A stretch of DNA of 64,000 bases from Methylobacterium mesophilicum SR1.6/6 (GCF_000364445.2 NZ_CP043538.1:2301612-2365611); one strand, 5' to 3'; positions 42,452 through 52,921 are shown, counted from the first letter of the stretch. The notes: a model not told the origin generated them from the sequence alone. Numbers and translations are program-made.

Positions 42452-42943
42452 TCAGCGGGCATGCACGACCGCGAGGCCGAGCAGCAGGTCGTGTCCGAGC
42501 CGCCGGTCCGACCGCATGATGCCGAAGGCGATGTCGACGCACCAGAGCAGGAAGGTCGAGATCGCGACGTAGAACAGCAGCGCGTGGACGGCCGCCGTGA
42601 TGATGTCGACCCGCGCGCCACTCTCGGGCGCGACGGTGCGCAAGCCCATCAGCCGCTGGCCGATCGTGCTCTGCCGCGGGCCGCCCACCGTGATGGCGCT
42701 GTAGATGATGCCGCTCGCGGGCAGGATCGCGAACAAGGTCCAGCCGAGCCCGAACGTCACGACGCCCACCACCGTGATCATCAGCGTCAGCAGCACGGTG
42801 AAGCCGAAGATGAACAGGATGTCGAGGAGGTAGGCGACCGTACGGCCGCCGAGGCTCGCGCGCACGAACGGGACCGGCAGCGCGGACGCGTAGCCGGGCA
42901 TGTCGAAGCGCTGCTGCGCGTAACCGGGTTGGGTGTTCTGCAT
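42452..42943 (-). CDS. RDD-family membrane protein (163 aa)
   Basis: A 163-residue protein with three to four membrane segments (about 40-65, 70-95 and 125-145). The RDD-type signature is here GGRTVAYLLDILFIFGFTVL, with TIGQRLMGLRTV between helices and a C-terminal RRLGHDLLLGLAVV. The family is of unclear function, possibly transport. The ATG at 42943 is preferred over an upstream start. It lies on the same strand as bpt. Confidence 0.8.
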   Translation of the reverse strand: MQNTQPGYAQQRFDMPGYASALPVPFVRASLGGRTVAYLLDILFIFGFTVLLTLMITVVGVVTFGLGWTLFAILPASGIIYSAITVGGPRQSTIGQRLMGLRTVAPESGARVDIITAAVHALLFYVAISTFLLWCVDIAFGIMRSDRRLGHDLLLGLAVVHAR

Positions 42944-43030
42944 GGTGTCGCGTCCTGCAAGCGAGGCTGCGGTCGCAGAGGTGGGGGCCGTCGGCGGCGC
43001 TCGCAAGGGGATGCCGGCCCGCCGGGGTCT

Positions 43031-44463
<1,433 letters not shown>

Positions 44464-44665
44464 CTACCGTTCGCGCGGCGGTCGCCGCGGATCGCGCGGC
44501 GCCGGGCGCCGGAGCTCTCCAACTAGCACACCGGGCGGGCGCGGCGAAACCCGACCGTTGACGTGACGGGGCGGAACCGCTTCAAACCGGCGCGACCCTG
44601 GGGCCCGGATCGGGATCCCGGCTTCTGCCTGTGACCTGGATCGTCCTTCCCATGAGCGCGACTTA

Positions 44666-45124
44666 GTGCCCGGCTACCTTCCGATGCGGCGCAAGGGCCC
44701 GCGGCCCGGCGAGATCCCATCCGACCGGATCGAGCGCGTCCAGGGCCCGGCTCCCGGCACCTGGGACACGGTGCTCATCTGGTTCATGCGGCTCACCGCC
44801 CTGGTGTGGCTGCTGAAGAGCGTCCTGGCCTGGGCGACCATCCTCGACGTGCTGCCGGGATCCCGGCCGTTCGAGGTCGAACCGTTCGGCCGGCAAGCGG
44901 CGATCGTGTACTTCGCCGTCATCGACGCGGCGGCCGCCATCGGGCTGTGGCTGACCAGCGCGTGGGGCGGCGTGATCTGGCTGCTGGCCGTGACTTCCGC
45001 GCTGACGCTCGCGGTCCTCACACCACAACTCCTGCCGATGCCGGTACCGCTCCTCGTATTCGGGATCTGCGTCGTCGCGCTGTACTTCCTGCTGTCCTGG
45101 TTGGCAGCGCAGGAAGCACGGTGA
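44666..45124 (+). CDS. DUF6163-type membrane protein (152 aa)
   Basis: After a basic, Pro-rich start (RRKGPRPGEIPSDRIERV), the protein has four membrane segments (for example LIWFMRLTALVWLLKSVLAW, AAIVYFAVIDAAAAIGLWLT, GGVIWLLAVTSALTLAVL, VPLLVFGICVVALYFLLSW). This layout upstream of an LdtR regulator matches DUF6163 proteins of Rhizobiales. The GTG at 44666 is the first start; an ATG at 44684 is possible. It reads towards ldtR, 160 bases downstream. Confidence 0.75.
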   Translation: MPGYLPMRRKGPRPGEIPSDRIERVQGPAPGTWDTVLIWFMRLTALVWLLKSVLAWATILDVLPGSRPFEVEPFGRQAAIVYFAVIDAAAAIGLWLTSAWGGVIWLLAVTSALTLAVLTPQLLPMPVPLLVFGICVVALYFLLSWLAAQEAR

Positions 45125-45285
45125 ACGAACTCTTCTCATCTTCGCTTCAGTTTGTCTTTACCGCGAAGAGTAAATCGCGAATTCATCCTGTCGCTTAAAT
45201 CGCCTTTCATTCCCGAGCCGTAGCTTCACCAACATCAGCCGCCCCGCATTGTACGGAGACGGCAGCATCGGATGGCGAGGCAGAG

Positions 45286-45798
45286 ATGAAGACCCAGAGC
45301 GCCCGAACCGCGAACGTCGAGACCCTCGAAGAGGCCTCAGCCGCAAAAGGCTCCTACCTCGAAGCGCTCCACTTGGTGGAGCGTCTGCACCGCAGGCTCC
45401 TCGACGTGATCAAGGACGAGTTCGAGCGGCGCGGCCGCGAGGACGTCAACAGCGTGCAGGCGCTCCTGCTCTACAACATCGGCGACAAGGAGCTCACCGC
45501 GAGCGAGCTGCGGACCAAGGGCTACTACCTCGGCTCGAACGTCTCCTACAACGTCAAGAAACTCGTCGAGGCCGGGTACCTGCATCACGCCCGCTCGAAG
45601 ACGGACCGCCGCTCGGTGCGAATCAGCCTGACCGACAAGGGCCGCCAGGTGCACGAGATCATCCAGGGCCTCTACGACAAGCATGCCCGGACGATCGCGC
45701 CGATCGGCGGCATCTCGGACGACGATTTCGGTCGGCTCAATCAGGCCCTGGGCCGCCTCGAGCGCTTCTGGACCGACCAGATCCGCTACCGCCTCTGA
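45286..45798 (+). CDS. ldtR: MarR-family regulator, LdtR-like
   Basis: A 170-residue winged-helix protein. The dimerisation helices start with LEALHLVERLHRRLLDVIKD. The DNA-binding part is ELTASELRTKGYYLGSNVSY (recognition helix) with a wing at KTDRRSVRISLTDKG. In Liberibacter and other Rhizobiales, LdtR controls L,D-transpeptidase genes and stress tolerance. The ATG has GAGG upstream. DUF6163 next door supports the assignment. Confidence 0.85.
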   Translation: MKTQSARTANVETLEEASAAKGSYLEALHLVERLHRRLLDVIKDEFERRGREDVNSVQALLLYNIGDKELTASELRTKGYYLGSNVSYNVKKLVEAGYLHHARSKTDRRSVRISLTDKGRQVHEIIQGLYDKHARTIAPIGGISDDDFGRLNQALGRLERFWTDQIRYRL

Positions 45799-45805
45799 AC
45801 GCCGC

Positions 45806-46456
45806 TCAGAGGTTCAAGAGCCCCGCGATCCCGGCGATCACCGCATAGGCGAAGCCGGCGTTGATGGCGACGCCGAACAGGCCGATCACGAGTCCGCCGA
45901 TCACCACGAGCCCGTCCCGCTCGACGAGTCCGAGACCCACGAGACAGACCGCAAGCCCGAGCGGAATCTGGCCCACGATCGGCGCGGCCACGATCAGCGC
46001 CAGAGAGAGGGCCAGGAGGGCGATTCCCATCCCGCGCATGCCGAGCGCGGTTTCGAACACGCTGACACGGGGGCGCGACCAGCGCTCCAGCCGCCGCAGG
46101 ATCGGCACCGCGCGGGTCACGGCCCGGCGGACATCCGTCAGGGCGATGGAACGGCCGAGCAGCATCCGCGGCAGCCACGGCGCCGACATCCCGGCCGCAA
46201 TCTGGATCGCGACGAGCAGCAGCAGCAGGCCGCAGATGAGCGGGATCGGCGGCGGCATCGGCAGGCAGTTCGGCAAGCCGAGCAGCACGACGAGCAGCGC
46301 GAAGGCACGATCCCGCAGGACCGCGACGATGTCCCCCACGGTGAGGCGATCACCCTCCTGGCTCGCCAGCACCGTGAGGACGTCCGACGTTCGTGCACCG
46401 GAGGTCAAGGATCCGCCAACCTTCGCTGTCCTGCCGGGGGCTCTAAACGAGAACAT
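45806..46456 (-). CDS. ExoD-like membrane protein (exopolysaccharide synthesis family)
   Basis: A 216-residue protein with an N-terminal soluble part (SDVLTVLASQEGDRLTVGDI) and then four or more hydrophobic segments. LLGLPNCLPMPPPIPLICGL is the ExoD signature region and GMGIALLALSLALIVAAPIV a later helix. ExoD was linked to exopolysaccharide and alkali tolerance in Sinorhizobium; its mechanism is unclear. The ATG at 46456 is preferred because the upstream extension is Cys/Arg-rich and not conserved-looking. It converges with ldtR. Confidence 0.8.
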   Translation of the reverse strand: MFSFRAPGRTAKVGGSLTSGARTSDVLTVLASQEGDRLTVGDIVAVLRDRAFALLVVLLGLPNCLPMPPPIPLICGLLLLLVAIQIAAGMSAPWLPRMLLGRSIALTDVRRAVTRAVPILRRLERWSRPRVSVFETALGMRGMGIALLALSLALIVAAPIVGQIPLGLAVCLVGLGLVERDGLVVIGGLVIGLFGVAINAGFAYAVIAGIAGLLNL

Positions 46457-46711
46457 CTGGCACGCCAAGCACGGCAGGCTTGCGACAGCGCGCTGCGGCC
46501 ACCGCGAGACCGTCGAAGCACCTGAGGTTACGATCAAAATCCCAAGATAATCTCAAGTAAAAATACCCTCCGATCCGGTCAGGTACGCCACGCCACGCTA
46601 CGATCCGTGAAACCGGAAGATTTTTCTGGTTAGCAATGAATTAAAACACGCTGATTGCCCGGATAAAATCTGCGATCCTGCCTTCCACGCAGAGGCGGAG
46701 TCGCGCATCTC

Positions 46712-47428
46712 TTGGCAAGCCGTCCCCAGATCTGGAGATTTGCGACCTTCATCGCGATCGAGGCTATCGCCTGCGCATCCGTCAACGAAGCCGTCTCTGC
46801 TGGGGAGGTCGATGCCCTGCTGTTCGGCAGCCTCGACGCCGGCGCGGCCCAGTACCTGACCCTTGGGGCCAAACTGGGTCTCGACTCGCTGGATCGCGAC
46901 GGCTTCGTCGCCCTGGCGAGTGTCGGCGGGGGGCGACGCGTCGAGCGTGTCACCGAAGGTCCGCGCCAACGCTATACGGCGGGCTCGGCCGCCGTCTTCG
47001 GGTATCAATGGTTCTTCGACTGGGGCGTGATCGCCGCCTATGCGGGTCCCGAGGTCACAGCCGACATGCTGGTCGGCGTGAAAGGCTTCATACCTTCATC
47101 GCCTTACGCCGGCCTGCGCCTGCAGGGCGAGATCTGGGTGCGTCCCAGTGAGGCGACGCTTGTCCAGGGGAGCGCCGTGGCAGGATCGGCGCGCGACAGC
47201 CTATGGGTTCGGGTGGCCTGGGGTTACCGGCTCTGGGGGGCCTATCTCGGTCCCGAGGTGGGCGCTTATGGCGACGCTACCGGCTACCGGAAGTGGGCCC
47301 TCGGACTCCACGGCACCGACTTCGACGTCAGCCGCTTCAGCGCCCGCCTATCCGTGGGTTTGCAGACGGAGAGCGGCCGGCGCACGGCCGCCCCCTACGT
47401 GTCGCTCTCCGCCTGGACGCCCTGGTGA
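46712..47428 (+). CDS. bcsS: BcsS cellulose-biosynthesis-associated outer-envelope protein
   Basis: A 238-residue exported beta-rich protein. The signal peptide (FATFIAIEAIACASVNEAVS) is followed by repeating amphipathic strands (LFGSLDAGAAQYLTLGAKLG, YAGPEVTADMLVGVKGF, GAYLGPEVGAYGDATGYRKW) ending in SLSAWTPW. BcsS proteins of Rhizobiales occur near cellulose synthase genes and probably form a small beta-barrel. No bcsA or bcsB is in the window. The first start is a TTG with a weak ribosome site; no ATG is available nearby. Its 3' end overlaps the convergent photolyase gene by 34 bases. Confidence 0.75.
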   Translation: MASRPQIWRFATFIAIEAIACASVNEAVSAGEVDALLFGSLDAGAAQYLTLGAKLGLDSLDRDGFVALASVGGGRRVERVTEGPRQRYTAGSAAVFGYQWFFDWGVIAAYAGPEVTADMLVGVKGFIPSSPYAGLRLQGEIWVRPSEATLVQGSAVAGSARDSLWVRVAWGYRLWGAYLGPEVGAYGDATGYRKWALGLHGTDFDVSRFSARLSVGLQTESGRRTAAPYVSLSAWTPW

Positions 47429-48972
47429 GCCCACTGTCCCGCGAGCGAGTCCAGGAACGTGGCAGCGTCGCTGCGGATCTCCGCCCGCCGCGTGTCGCCC
47501 ATGCCGCGCAGGGTCCGGTAAGGCATGGCCATCCGCTGGTTGCCCACGAGCCGATCCTCATTCTCGATGAGGAAGTTCCAGTAGAGATAGTTGAACGGGC
47601 AGGCGTCGGGCCCCGACTTGAGCTTCACGTCATAGGCACACCCGGCGCAGTAATCGGACATCCGGTCGATGTAGGCGCCCGACGCCGCGTAGGGCTTCGA
47701 GCCCATCACGCCGCCGTCGGCCCACAGCACCATGCCGTGCACGTTGGGCAGTTCCACCCACTCGTAGGCGTCGGCGAAAACGATCAGGTACCATTCCTCG
47801 ACCTGCGCCGGATACAGTCCCGCGATCAGCGCGAAATTTCCGGTCACCATCAGGCGCTGGATGTGGTGCGCGTAGGCATGGGCGCGGGTATCCGCCACGA
47901 CCTGCGCGATGCAGTTGAGCGCGGTCTCGCCCGACCAGTAGAACCACGGCAGGTCGCGCCCGGCCTCGAGGGCGTTGGTCTCCCGATAATCCGGCATCCG
48001 CGCCCAGTAGACGCCACGGACATATTCCCGCCAGCCGAGGATCTGCCGGATGAACCCTTCGGCGCAGTTGAGCGGCGCCGCGCCCTCGCGATAGGCACGC
48101 TCGGCGGCCCGGCAGACCTCCTCCGCCGTGAGGAGCCCGGCATTGAGCGCCGGCGACAGGAGCGCGTGATACAGGAACGGCGCGCCGGTCTTCATCGCGT
48201 CCTGGAAGTCGCCGAATGTCGGGAGGCAGTGGTCGATGAAGTGCCGGAGGGCCGCGAGGGCATCGGTCCGGGTGACCGGCCAGGAGAATCCGGCGAGATC
48301 GCCGAAATGCCCGTCGAACTCCTCATTCACCAGGGCGATGACCTCCCGGGTCAGGGCGTCCGGCTGGAAGCCGATCCGATCGGGCGGCCGGTGCCCCTTG
48401 GGCAGGCGCTTCCGGTTCTCGGCATCGAAGTTCCAGCGGCCGCCCTCAGGCTCGCCGGCCTCCATCAGGAGGCCCGTGCGGCGGCGCATGCCGCGGTAGA
48501 AGGTTTCCATCCGGAGATGATGGCGGTCTGCGGCCCAGCGTGAGAATTCCTCCCGGGGGCAGAGGAAGCGGTTGTCCGAGCGAATCTCCACGGTCGCCGA
48601 CAAGGTCTCGCGCCAGTCCTGCATCATCTGCCAGACCCGCCACTCGCCGGGTTCCGTGACCACCACCCGGTCGGGTCGATACCGCGCGACCGCCCGCTCC
48701 AGCTCGCCGGTGAAGCTATGCGTGTTGTCCGGATCCGTCAGACGGACATACGCGACCGTGATCCCCTCGCCGTCCAGTTCGGCCGCGAAGTGCCGCATGG
48801 CGGCGAACAGGAATGCGATCTTCTGCTTGTGGTGACGGACGTAGGTCGCCTCGTTCCGGACCTCGACCATCAGCACGATGTCGTGCTCGGGATCGATATC
48901 GCCCAAGCTGGAGATCCGCCGGGTGAGCTGGTCACCGAGGATGAAGCGCAGCACCCGCCGTTTCGCCGGCAT
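47395..48972 (-). CDS. Bacterial (6-4) photolyase / FeS-BCP cryptochrome (CryB/PhrB type)
   Basis: A 525-residue flavoprotein. The start RRVLRFILGDQLTRRISSLG is the N-terminal antenna domain typical of this class. The FAD-binding C-terminal part contains AEGFIRQILGWREYVRGVYW and HHIQRLMVTGNFALIAG (His-His-x-x-R). The four cluster Cys are present: ETALNCIAQ, SDYCAGCAYDV and DACPFN, so a [4Fe-4S] cluster is expected. The family repairs (6-4) UV photoproducts or acts as a light sensor. The ATG at 48972 is preferred over the upstream start at 49014, which is not conserved-looking. An SDR gene precedes it on the same strand. Confidence 0.92.
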   Translation of the reverse strand: MPAKRRVLRFILGDQLTRRISSLGDIDPEHDIVLMVEVRNEATYVRHHKQKIAFLFAAMRHFAAELDGEGITVAYVRLTDPDNTHSFTGELERAVARYRPDRVVVTEPGEWRVWQMMQDWRETLSATVEIRSDNRFLCPREEFSRWAADRHHLRMETFYRGMRRRTGLLMEAGEPEGGRWNFDAENRKRLPKGHRPPDRIGFQPDALTREVIALVNEEFDGHFGDLAGFSWPVTRTDALAALRHFIDHCLPTFGDFQDAMKTGAPFLYHALLSPALNAGLLTAEEVCRAAERAYREGAAPLNCAEGFIRQILGWREYVRGVYWARMPDYRETNALEAGRDLPWFYWSGETALNCIAQVVADTRAHAYAHHIQRLMVTGNFALIAGLYPAQVEEWYLIVFADAYEWVELPNVHGMVLWADGGVMGSKPYAASGAYIDRMSDYCAGCAYDVKLKSGPDACPFNYLYWNFLIENEDRLVGNQRMAMPYRTLRGMGDTRRAEIRSDAATFLDSLAGQWAHQGVQAESDT

Positions 48973-48976
48973 CGCG

Positions 48977-49711
48977 TCAGCCCTTCGTGCGCAGGGATGA
49001 ACGGCCGCCATCAACGCCGATCACCTGGCCGGTGATCCAGGCCGCCTCGTCGGAGATTAAGAAGGCCGCGAGCGCGCCGACATCCTCCGGCCGTCCGAGC
49101 CTCTGGAGGGCGTGCATGGCGGCGATGCCCTGAACCAGCGTCTCGTTGCCGGTGATCGCGGCGGCGAGCGGCGTGCGGGTCAGCGAGGGCGCCGCCACGT
49201 TGACCCGAACATGCGGGGCGAGTTCGGCGGCAAGCGATAGGGCGAGACCCTCGATGGCCCCCTTGGCCATCGCCACCGAGGCGTGGGCGGCGAAGCCCTG
49301 CGCCACCGCGACGGTGGAGAACAGCACGACCCCGGCGCCGGCCGCGCCGGCACCGGCCTTGAGCGCGCTCGCGGCGGCCTGCACGGCCATGAAGGCCCCC
49401 AGCGCGTTGATCCGGAAGTCGCTCTCGACGTCCCCCGGCGTCAGGCGGCCCAGCGGGCGCAGGTTGATCGTGCCGACCGCGTAGACGAGCCCGGCGAGTT
49501 CCGACCCCGCTGCCTCGGTCGCCATCGGGAAAAGATCGGCCTCCGTGACGTCGCCGGCGCTGAACGTGGTCTCGCCCAGCTCTTCGGCGGCCCGGGCGAG
49601 ACGCCCGGCATCCCTCGCGACAAGGTGCAGGGCATAGCCCCGGCTCCGCAGCGCCCGCGCGGTCGCGAGGCCGATGCCGCCGGTCCCACCGTAGATGATC
49701 ACCCGTCGCAC
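48977..49711 (-). CDS. SDR-family protein lacking the catalytic tyrosine
   Basis: A 244-residue Rossmann-fold protein with the dinucleotide motif GGTGGIGLATA (residues 8-18) and a C-terminal EDVGALAAFLISDEAAWITG and IGVDGGRSS, typical of classical SDRs. The active-site stretch reads HASVAMAKGAIEG: the Lys is kept but the residue four before it is Val, where SDRs need Tyr. The enzyme may therefore be inactive as an oxidoreductase or use another mechanism. Its stop is four bases before the photolyase start, so it is in an operon with it. Confidence 0.8.
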   Translation of the reverse strand: MRRVIIYGGTGGIGLATARALRSRGYALHLVARDAGRLARAAEELGETTFSAGDVTEADLFPMATEAAGSELAGLVYAVGTINLRPLGRLTPGDVESDFRINALGAFMAVQAAASALKAGAGAAGAGVVLFSTVAVAQGFAAHASVAMAKGAIEGLALSLAAELAPHVRVNVAAPSLTRTPLAAAITGNETLVQGIAAMHALQRLGRPEDVGALAAFLISDEAAWITGQVIGVDGGRSSLRTKG

Positions 49712-49825
49712 GTGGAACGTCCCCCGCCGCTACCCTTTCGCACCCGATCAAGGTAAGGCCGGTGGCGCCGGCGGGCAGGCGGCAGGCCCCTGCCCTCCAC
49801 GTCCACAAGGTCGCAGGCGGCAAGC

Positions 49826-50689
49826 ATGAAGTTCGCGTTCGCCGGAATCGATTTCCTGGGCGGCGTCTTCGAGGGACTGCTGGATGCCGGCTGGACGCCG
49901 GTGAAGCTGTTCACCCGGCCTTGCGACGGGATCTACGACCACAACGAGGTCATCGTCGCCCGGGCACGCGCACTCCGGTTGCCGATCCAGCTATCGCGGA
50001 TGCGCGAGCGCGACATCGAGGCGCTTCAGGCGGAGCACGGCAAGGACTGGGCCTTGGTGGTGGCAGGCTACCCCTGGCTGATCCGGGGCTGGCGCGGACG
50101 GGCTGCCTACGGCCTCAACATCCACCCCTCGCCGCTCCCGATCGGGCGCGGCCCCTACCCGCTGTTCCGTGCCGTGCTGGACCGCTACGAGACCTGGGGG
50201 GTCAGCGCCCATGTCCTCGCTGACGGATTCGATACGGGGCACCTTCTGGCCCAGGACATGTTCGCGCTGAGCCCGCAGGAGGACCACGAGACGCTCCTGG
50301 CGAAGTGCCAGATGGCGGCGAGACGCCTCGCTGCGGGACCGCTCGGGCGGGATCTACCCAGCCGATGGCGGCGGGCCGAGCCGCAGGGCGACGGGTCATA
50401 CTGGCCGCGCGCCAGCGATGCCGATCGGACCCTGGACTTTCGGCAGGAGGTCGACACCATCCTGAGGCGTGTGCGGGCCTTCGGGACCGTCGAGACCATC
50501 GCACGACTCGGCGACGCCCGGGTGTTCGTGTCGGAGGCCAATGGTTGGCGGGAGCGTCACCAGCACAGTCCCGGCGCCGTCGTGCATCGCCATCGCCGGC
50601 ACGTCGTGATCGCCGCCATGGACGGATATGTTCAGATCACGCGCTGGTCGCCCGTCGCTCTGACGGAGGTGGGGCAGATCGGGCGCTGA
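49826..50689 (+). CDS. Formyltransferase-family protein (methionyl-tRNA formyltransferase-like)
   Basis: A 287-residue protein with the formyl transferase fold: start MKFAFAGIDFLGGVFEGLLD; catalytic Asn-x-His in YGLNIHPSPLPIGRGPYPLF; catalytic Asp in VLADGFDTGHLLAQ. The C-terminal region shows the second-domain layout. It is shorter and more divergent than a housekeeping Fmt, so it more likely formylates another amine, for example in sugar or secondary metabolism. The start lies opposite the SDR start, so the two are divergent. Confidence 0.75.
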   Translation: MKFAFAGIDFLGGVFEGLLDAGWTPVKLFTRPCDGIYDHNEVIVARARALRLPIQLSRMRERDIEALQAEHGKDWALVVAGYPWLIRGWRGRAAYGLNIHPSPLPIGRGPYPLFRAVLDRYETWGVSAHVLADGFDTGHLLAQDMFALSPQEDHETLLAKCQMAARRLAAGPLGRDLPSRWRRAEPQGDGSYWPRASDADRTLDFRQEVDTILRRVRAFGTVETIARLGDARVFVSEANGWRERHQHSPGAVVHRHRRHVVIAAMDGYVQITRWSPVALTEVGQIGR

Positions 50690-50760
50690 TCGAAGCGGAT
50701 CCGGGAACCGATCCGGGCGCGGCGGTGTTTCCGGCGGCCTTGGACGTCCTGGAGCCCGAC

Positions 50761-51102
50761 ATGTCGAAACGCGCAAGTCTCGCCGCAGCCCTCGGGTTCG
50801 CCGCGCTGTTCACCGGCTCCGCCCTGGCGCAAGCCGTCATCGTGGAACCCGACGATTTCGGTCCCGACGACGACGTCGTGGTGCGCGACTATATCGTACG
50901 CCGTCCGGTCGGACCCGGGCCGATCGTCGGATCGATCCCACTGCGCCCCGGCAGCATCGTGCCGGCCGACGTGGCGCTGGCCCCCTTCACAGAAGCGCCC
51001 AACCCGCGCCTGCGCCGCTTTGGCTACTTCGTGGCACCCGGCGACAAGATCGTGGTTGTCGACCCTGCGACGAGAGCTGTCGTGCGAATCCTGGACCGGT
51101 AG
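50761..51102 (+). CDS. DUF1236-type exported protein (113 aa)
   Basis: The ATG at 50761 gives a signal peptide (KRASLAAALGFAALFTGSAL, cleaved near ALAQA). The mature part has VVVRDYIVRRPVGPGPIVGS, then FGYFVAPGDKIVVVDPATRA and VVRILDR. The last section is the DUF1236 pattern (Y-x-V-x-x-D-x-V-V-V-D-P-x-T-R-x-V-V), common in Methylobacterium and Bradyrhizobium. It is a periplasmic protein of unknown function, 71 bases after the formyltransferase gene. Confidence 0.8.
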   Translation: MSKRASLAAALGFAALFTGSALAQAVIVEPDDFGPDDDVVVRDYIVRRPVGPGPIVGSIPLRPGSIVPADVALAPFTEAPNPRLRRFGYFVAPGDKIVVVDPATRAVVRILDR

Positions 51103-51218
51103 TGCCCTGAAGCGCGTCGGTGGCGGTCCCGAGACGCGGCCGCGCCTCGACGCTGACGGCGTTACGAACCCAGACCCGGTGATGGCGTGATCATACCTGG
51201 CGGTGCGCGTGTGTTCCG

Positions 51219-51437
51219 TCAGTTCCGGTGCTGCCGCCCGGCGAGCGAGCGGACGTAATCGACGCAAGCGCGCCGATCCTGACGGTCAGTGACGCGGTCG
51301 AAGGCTGCCAGCAGGTCGAGCGTCTCGTGCAGGGGACTGTCGCCTGCGCGCCGATCTGAGAGCGTCGCCACGTCTGTTCCGAGGGCGTCGGCGATGCGTT
51401 GCAGGATTTTACGGGCCCCATCTCGATTTTCGGTCAT
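51219..51437 (-). CDS. Small protein resembling the tail of an XRE regulator (72 aa)
   Basis: The ATG at 51437 with GGAG upstream gives a 72-residue helical protein (GARKILQRIADALGTDVATL; LDLLAAFDRVTDRQDRRACV). The last part matches the C-terminal tail of the HTH regulator at 51778-52206 and of the protein at 52922-53245. All share a pattern of L-x-x-A-F-x-x-I/V-x-D followed by R and an aliphatic helix. It lacks a complete HTH. It may dimerise with the XRE protein and modulate it, which is inference. Confidence 0.6.
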   Translation of the reverse strand: MTENRDGARKILQRIADALGTDVATLSDRRAGDSPLHETLDLLAAFDRVTDRQDRRACVDYVRSLAGRQHRN

Positions 51438-51777
51438 CCGCGCGCTCCGGACCGTATAGGTTCGGACATAGGCACGCGACCGCTCAAAGGGCACGAAACG
51501 AACTTCCGGACCTGCAAGAGGTATGTGAACGGACACCACCCGGTGTCCCACCATCCGGCGCTCACAACTTTTGCGAGCACCTGTGCGAGAATGTTTCACT
51601 AGGCGTTCGGTTGCAGCGCGGTGTCAACCCATCATTTGATAAACTGCGGTTGCCTGCGCATTCCGACTGACTGCCCGCGAATGCGGCCTGCCCGAAGCCG
51701 ATCCTTATGATGCGGCACGGGAGACGCGTTCCGATGATAGGGGGACGACCCGCGACCGACCTACGGCGCGTCGAGGT
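51438..51777. other. Intergenic region, no supported gene
   Basis: Between two minus-strand regulator-type genes. A possible TATAC promoter-like stretch lies near 51455. Nothing else is recognisable. Confidence 0.4.
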
Positions 51778-52206
51778 TCAGGCCAGGGAACGGTTCGCGG
51801 GCGCCGGATCGGGGCTGCCGTTCCGAAGCGTCGCTGCCATCTTGACGATGGACAGGACGCTGGCCCGGGTCGTCTCGTCGGCGATGCTGGTGAACGCCAT
51901 GACGAGTTCCATGACCTGCGGGTCCTCGAAGAACGTGCGCGTCCCCGTCTCCTCGGAGTCCGACCCCGCCTGCCCGACGAAGAACGTCTCCACCGGCACG
52001 TGGAGCACGTCGGCGATCGCCTGCAGCCGGCCGACCCCGATCCGGTTGCGGCCTTTCTCGTACTTCTGGACCTGCTGGAAGCTGACGCCCAGCGCCTGAC
52101 CCAGCGCGGACTGGCTGAGACCCTGAGCCTTGCGCAGCGCGGCGACCAGGCCGCCAATCGTGCGGTCGGCCTCGGTGGTGAGCTTCGGGCTATTAGTCGT
52201 CGTCAT
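51778..52206 (-). CDS. XRE-family HTH transcriptional regulator (142 aa)
   Basis: A 142-residue repressor-type protein. The HTH spans about residues 18-75: IGGLVAALRKAQGLSQSALG, ALGVSFQQVQKYEKGRNRIG, LQAIADVLHVPVETFF. The SFQQVQKYEKG recognition helix is typical of XRE regulators of alphaproteobacteria. The C-terminal tail (QVMELVMAFTSIADETTRAS) is shared with two neighbouring small proteins. The ATG at 52206 is preferred. An imperfect palindrome 68-91 bases upstream may be its operator. Confidence 0.85.
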   Translation of the reverse strand: MTTTNSPKLTTEADRTIGGLVAALRKAQGLSQSALGQALGVSFQQVQKYEKGRNRIGVGRLQAIADVLHVPVETFFVGQAGSDSEETGTRTFFEDPQVMELVMAFTSIADETTRASVLSIVKMAATLRNGSPDPAPANRSLA

Positions 52207-52921
52207 GTCGGGTGAGGCTTCCTGCAAGAAGGCTCGTCTCGCGGTCGAGAAAGGCCACGCTCAATAACATGCGATTGTGCTGTGCACCACACAACAATCC
52301 TAAGATGCGCCAGCAAGGTAGCTTAAGTATCCTCTACCCACAATCCGTCCGTGCCTGTCGGTCTCCGATCCGCCATTTCGTAGGCTCACCGCAGGCACGA
52401 CCGACGCCGGGCTTCTCCCAGATCTGTCAGCCCATCGGCAGGCCGGCTGCGGAGTTGGTGATTTCCAACCAGAACGAGGCTCCGGGCGCATGTGCACCAT
52501 TCGGGTAAAGGAACGGTATGTCCGGGCCGCGTCCGGGCGCGGCGAAGATCCGTCGCACGCGTACGCTCAGGGCTGAATCGTTGCAGACGTGGCTGACCGG
52601 CAGGCCGACGCGGGACGGGGGTCTCCCACTCAGCGGCATCGCTGCGAGCAGGTATTGGTGCTGTCCAACCGATGTTTCCAAGTGGTCGGGTAATCGATCG
52701 GGATAGAGATGTCGAGTATATGAATCATCACGCCCGGATTCAGGTGCCTCGGAATTTCAAAGACAACCGCGCAGGAAGTTCTTCGGTTTGAGCACCTCGA
52801 TGTTCAAGAGAGCAACAGGCCGTGAAGGCAATTTCAAGTCGAAACGTCGTCGTTATTAGGCGACCCTACCTCCAAAATTCCGCTCGACAGTAATGTGCGC
52901 GCGGTCTCCCTGACGTTTGGC
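52207..52921. other. About 0.7 kb without a supported gene; likely promoter and operator region
   Basis: The right part (52680-52900) is AT-richer than average. I see no ribosome site with a convincing frame. The region probably carries the control sequences of the XRE gene at its left end. Confidence 0.45.
52274..52297. promoter_or_regulatory. Imperfect palindrome upstream of the XRE gene (possible operator)
   Basis: The sequence ATTGTGCTGTGCACCACAC continues as AACAAT, with TTGTG and CACAA arms around GTGCAC. It lies 68-91 bases before the XRE start, a usual place for autoregulation. Binding is not shown. Confidence 0.35.

Noticed and set aside
51705..52157. A minus-strand frame overlapping the XRE gene in another phase
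   Set aside because: It is Arg/Ser-rich, has no start signal, and the overlapping frame contains a clear XRE HTH.
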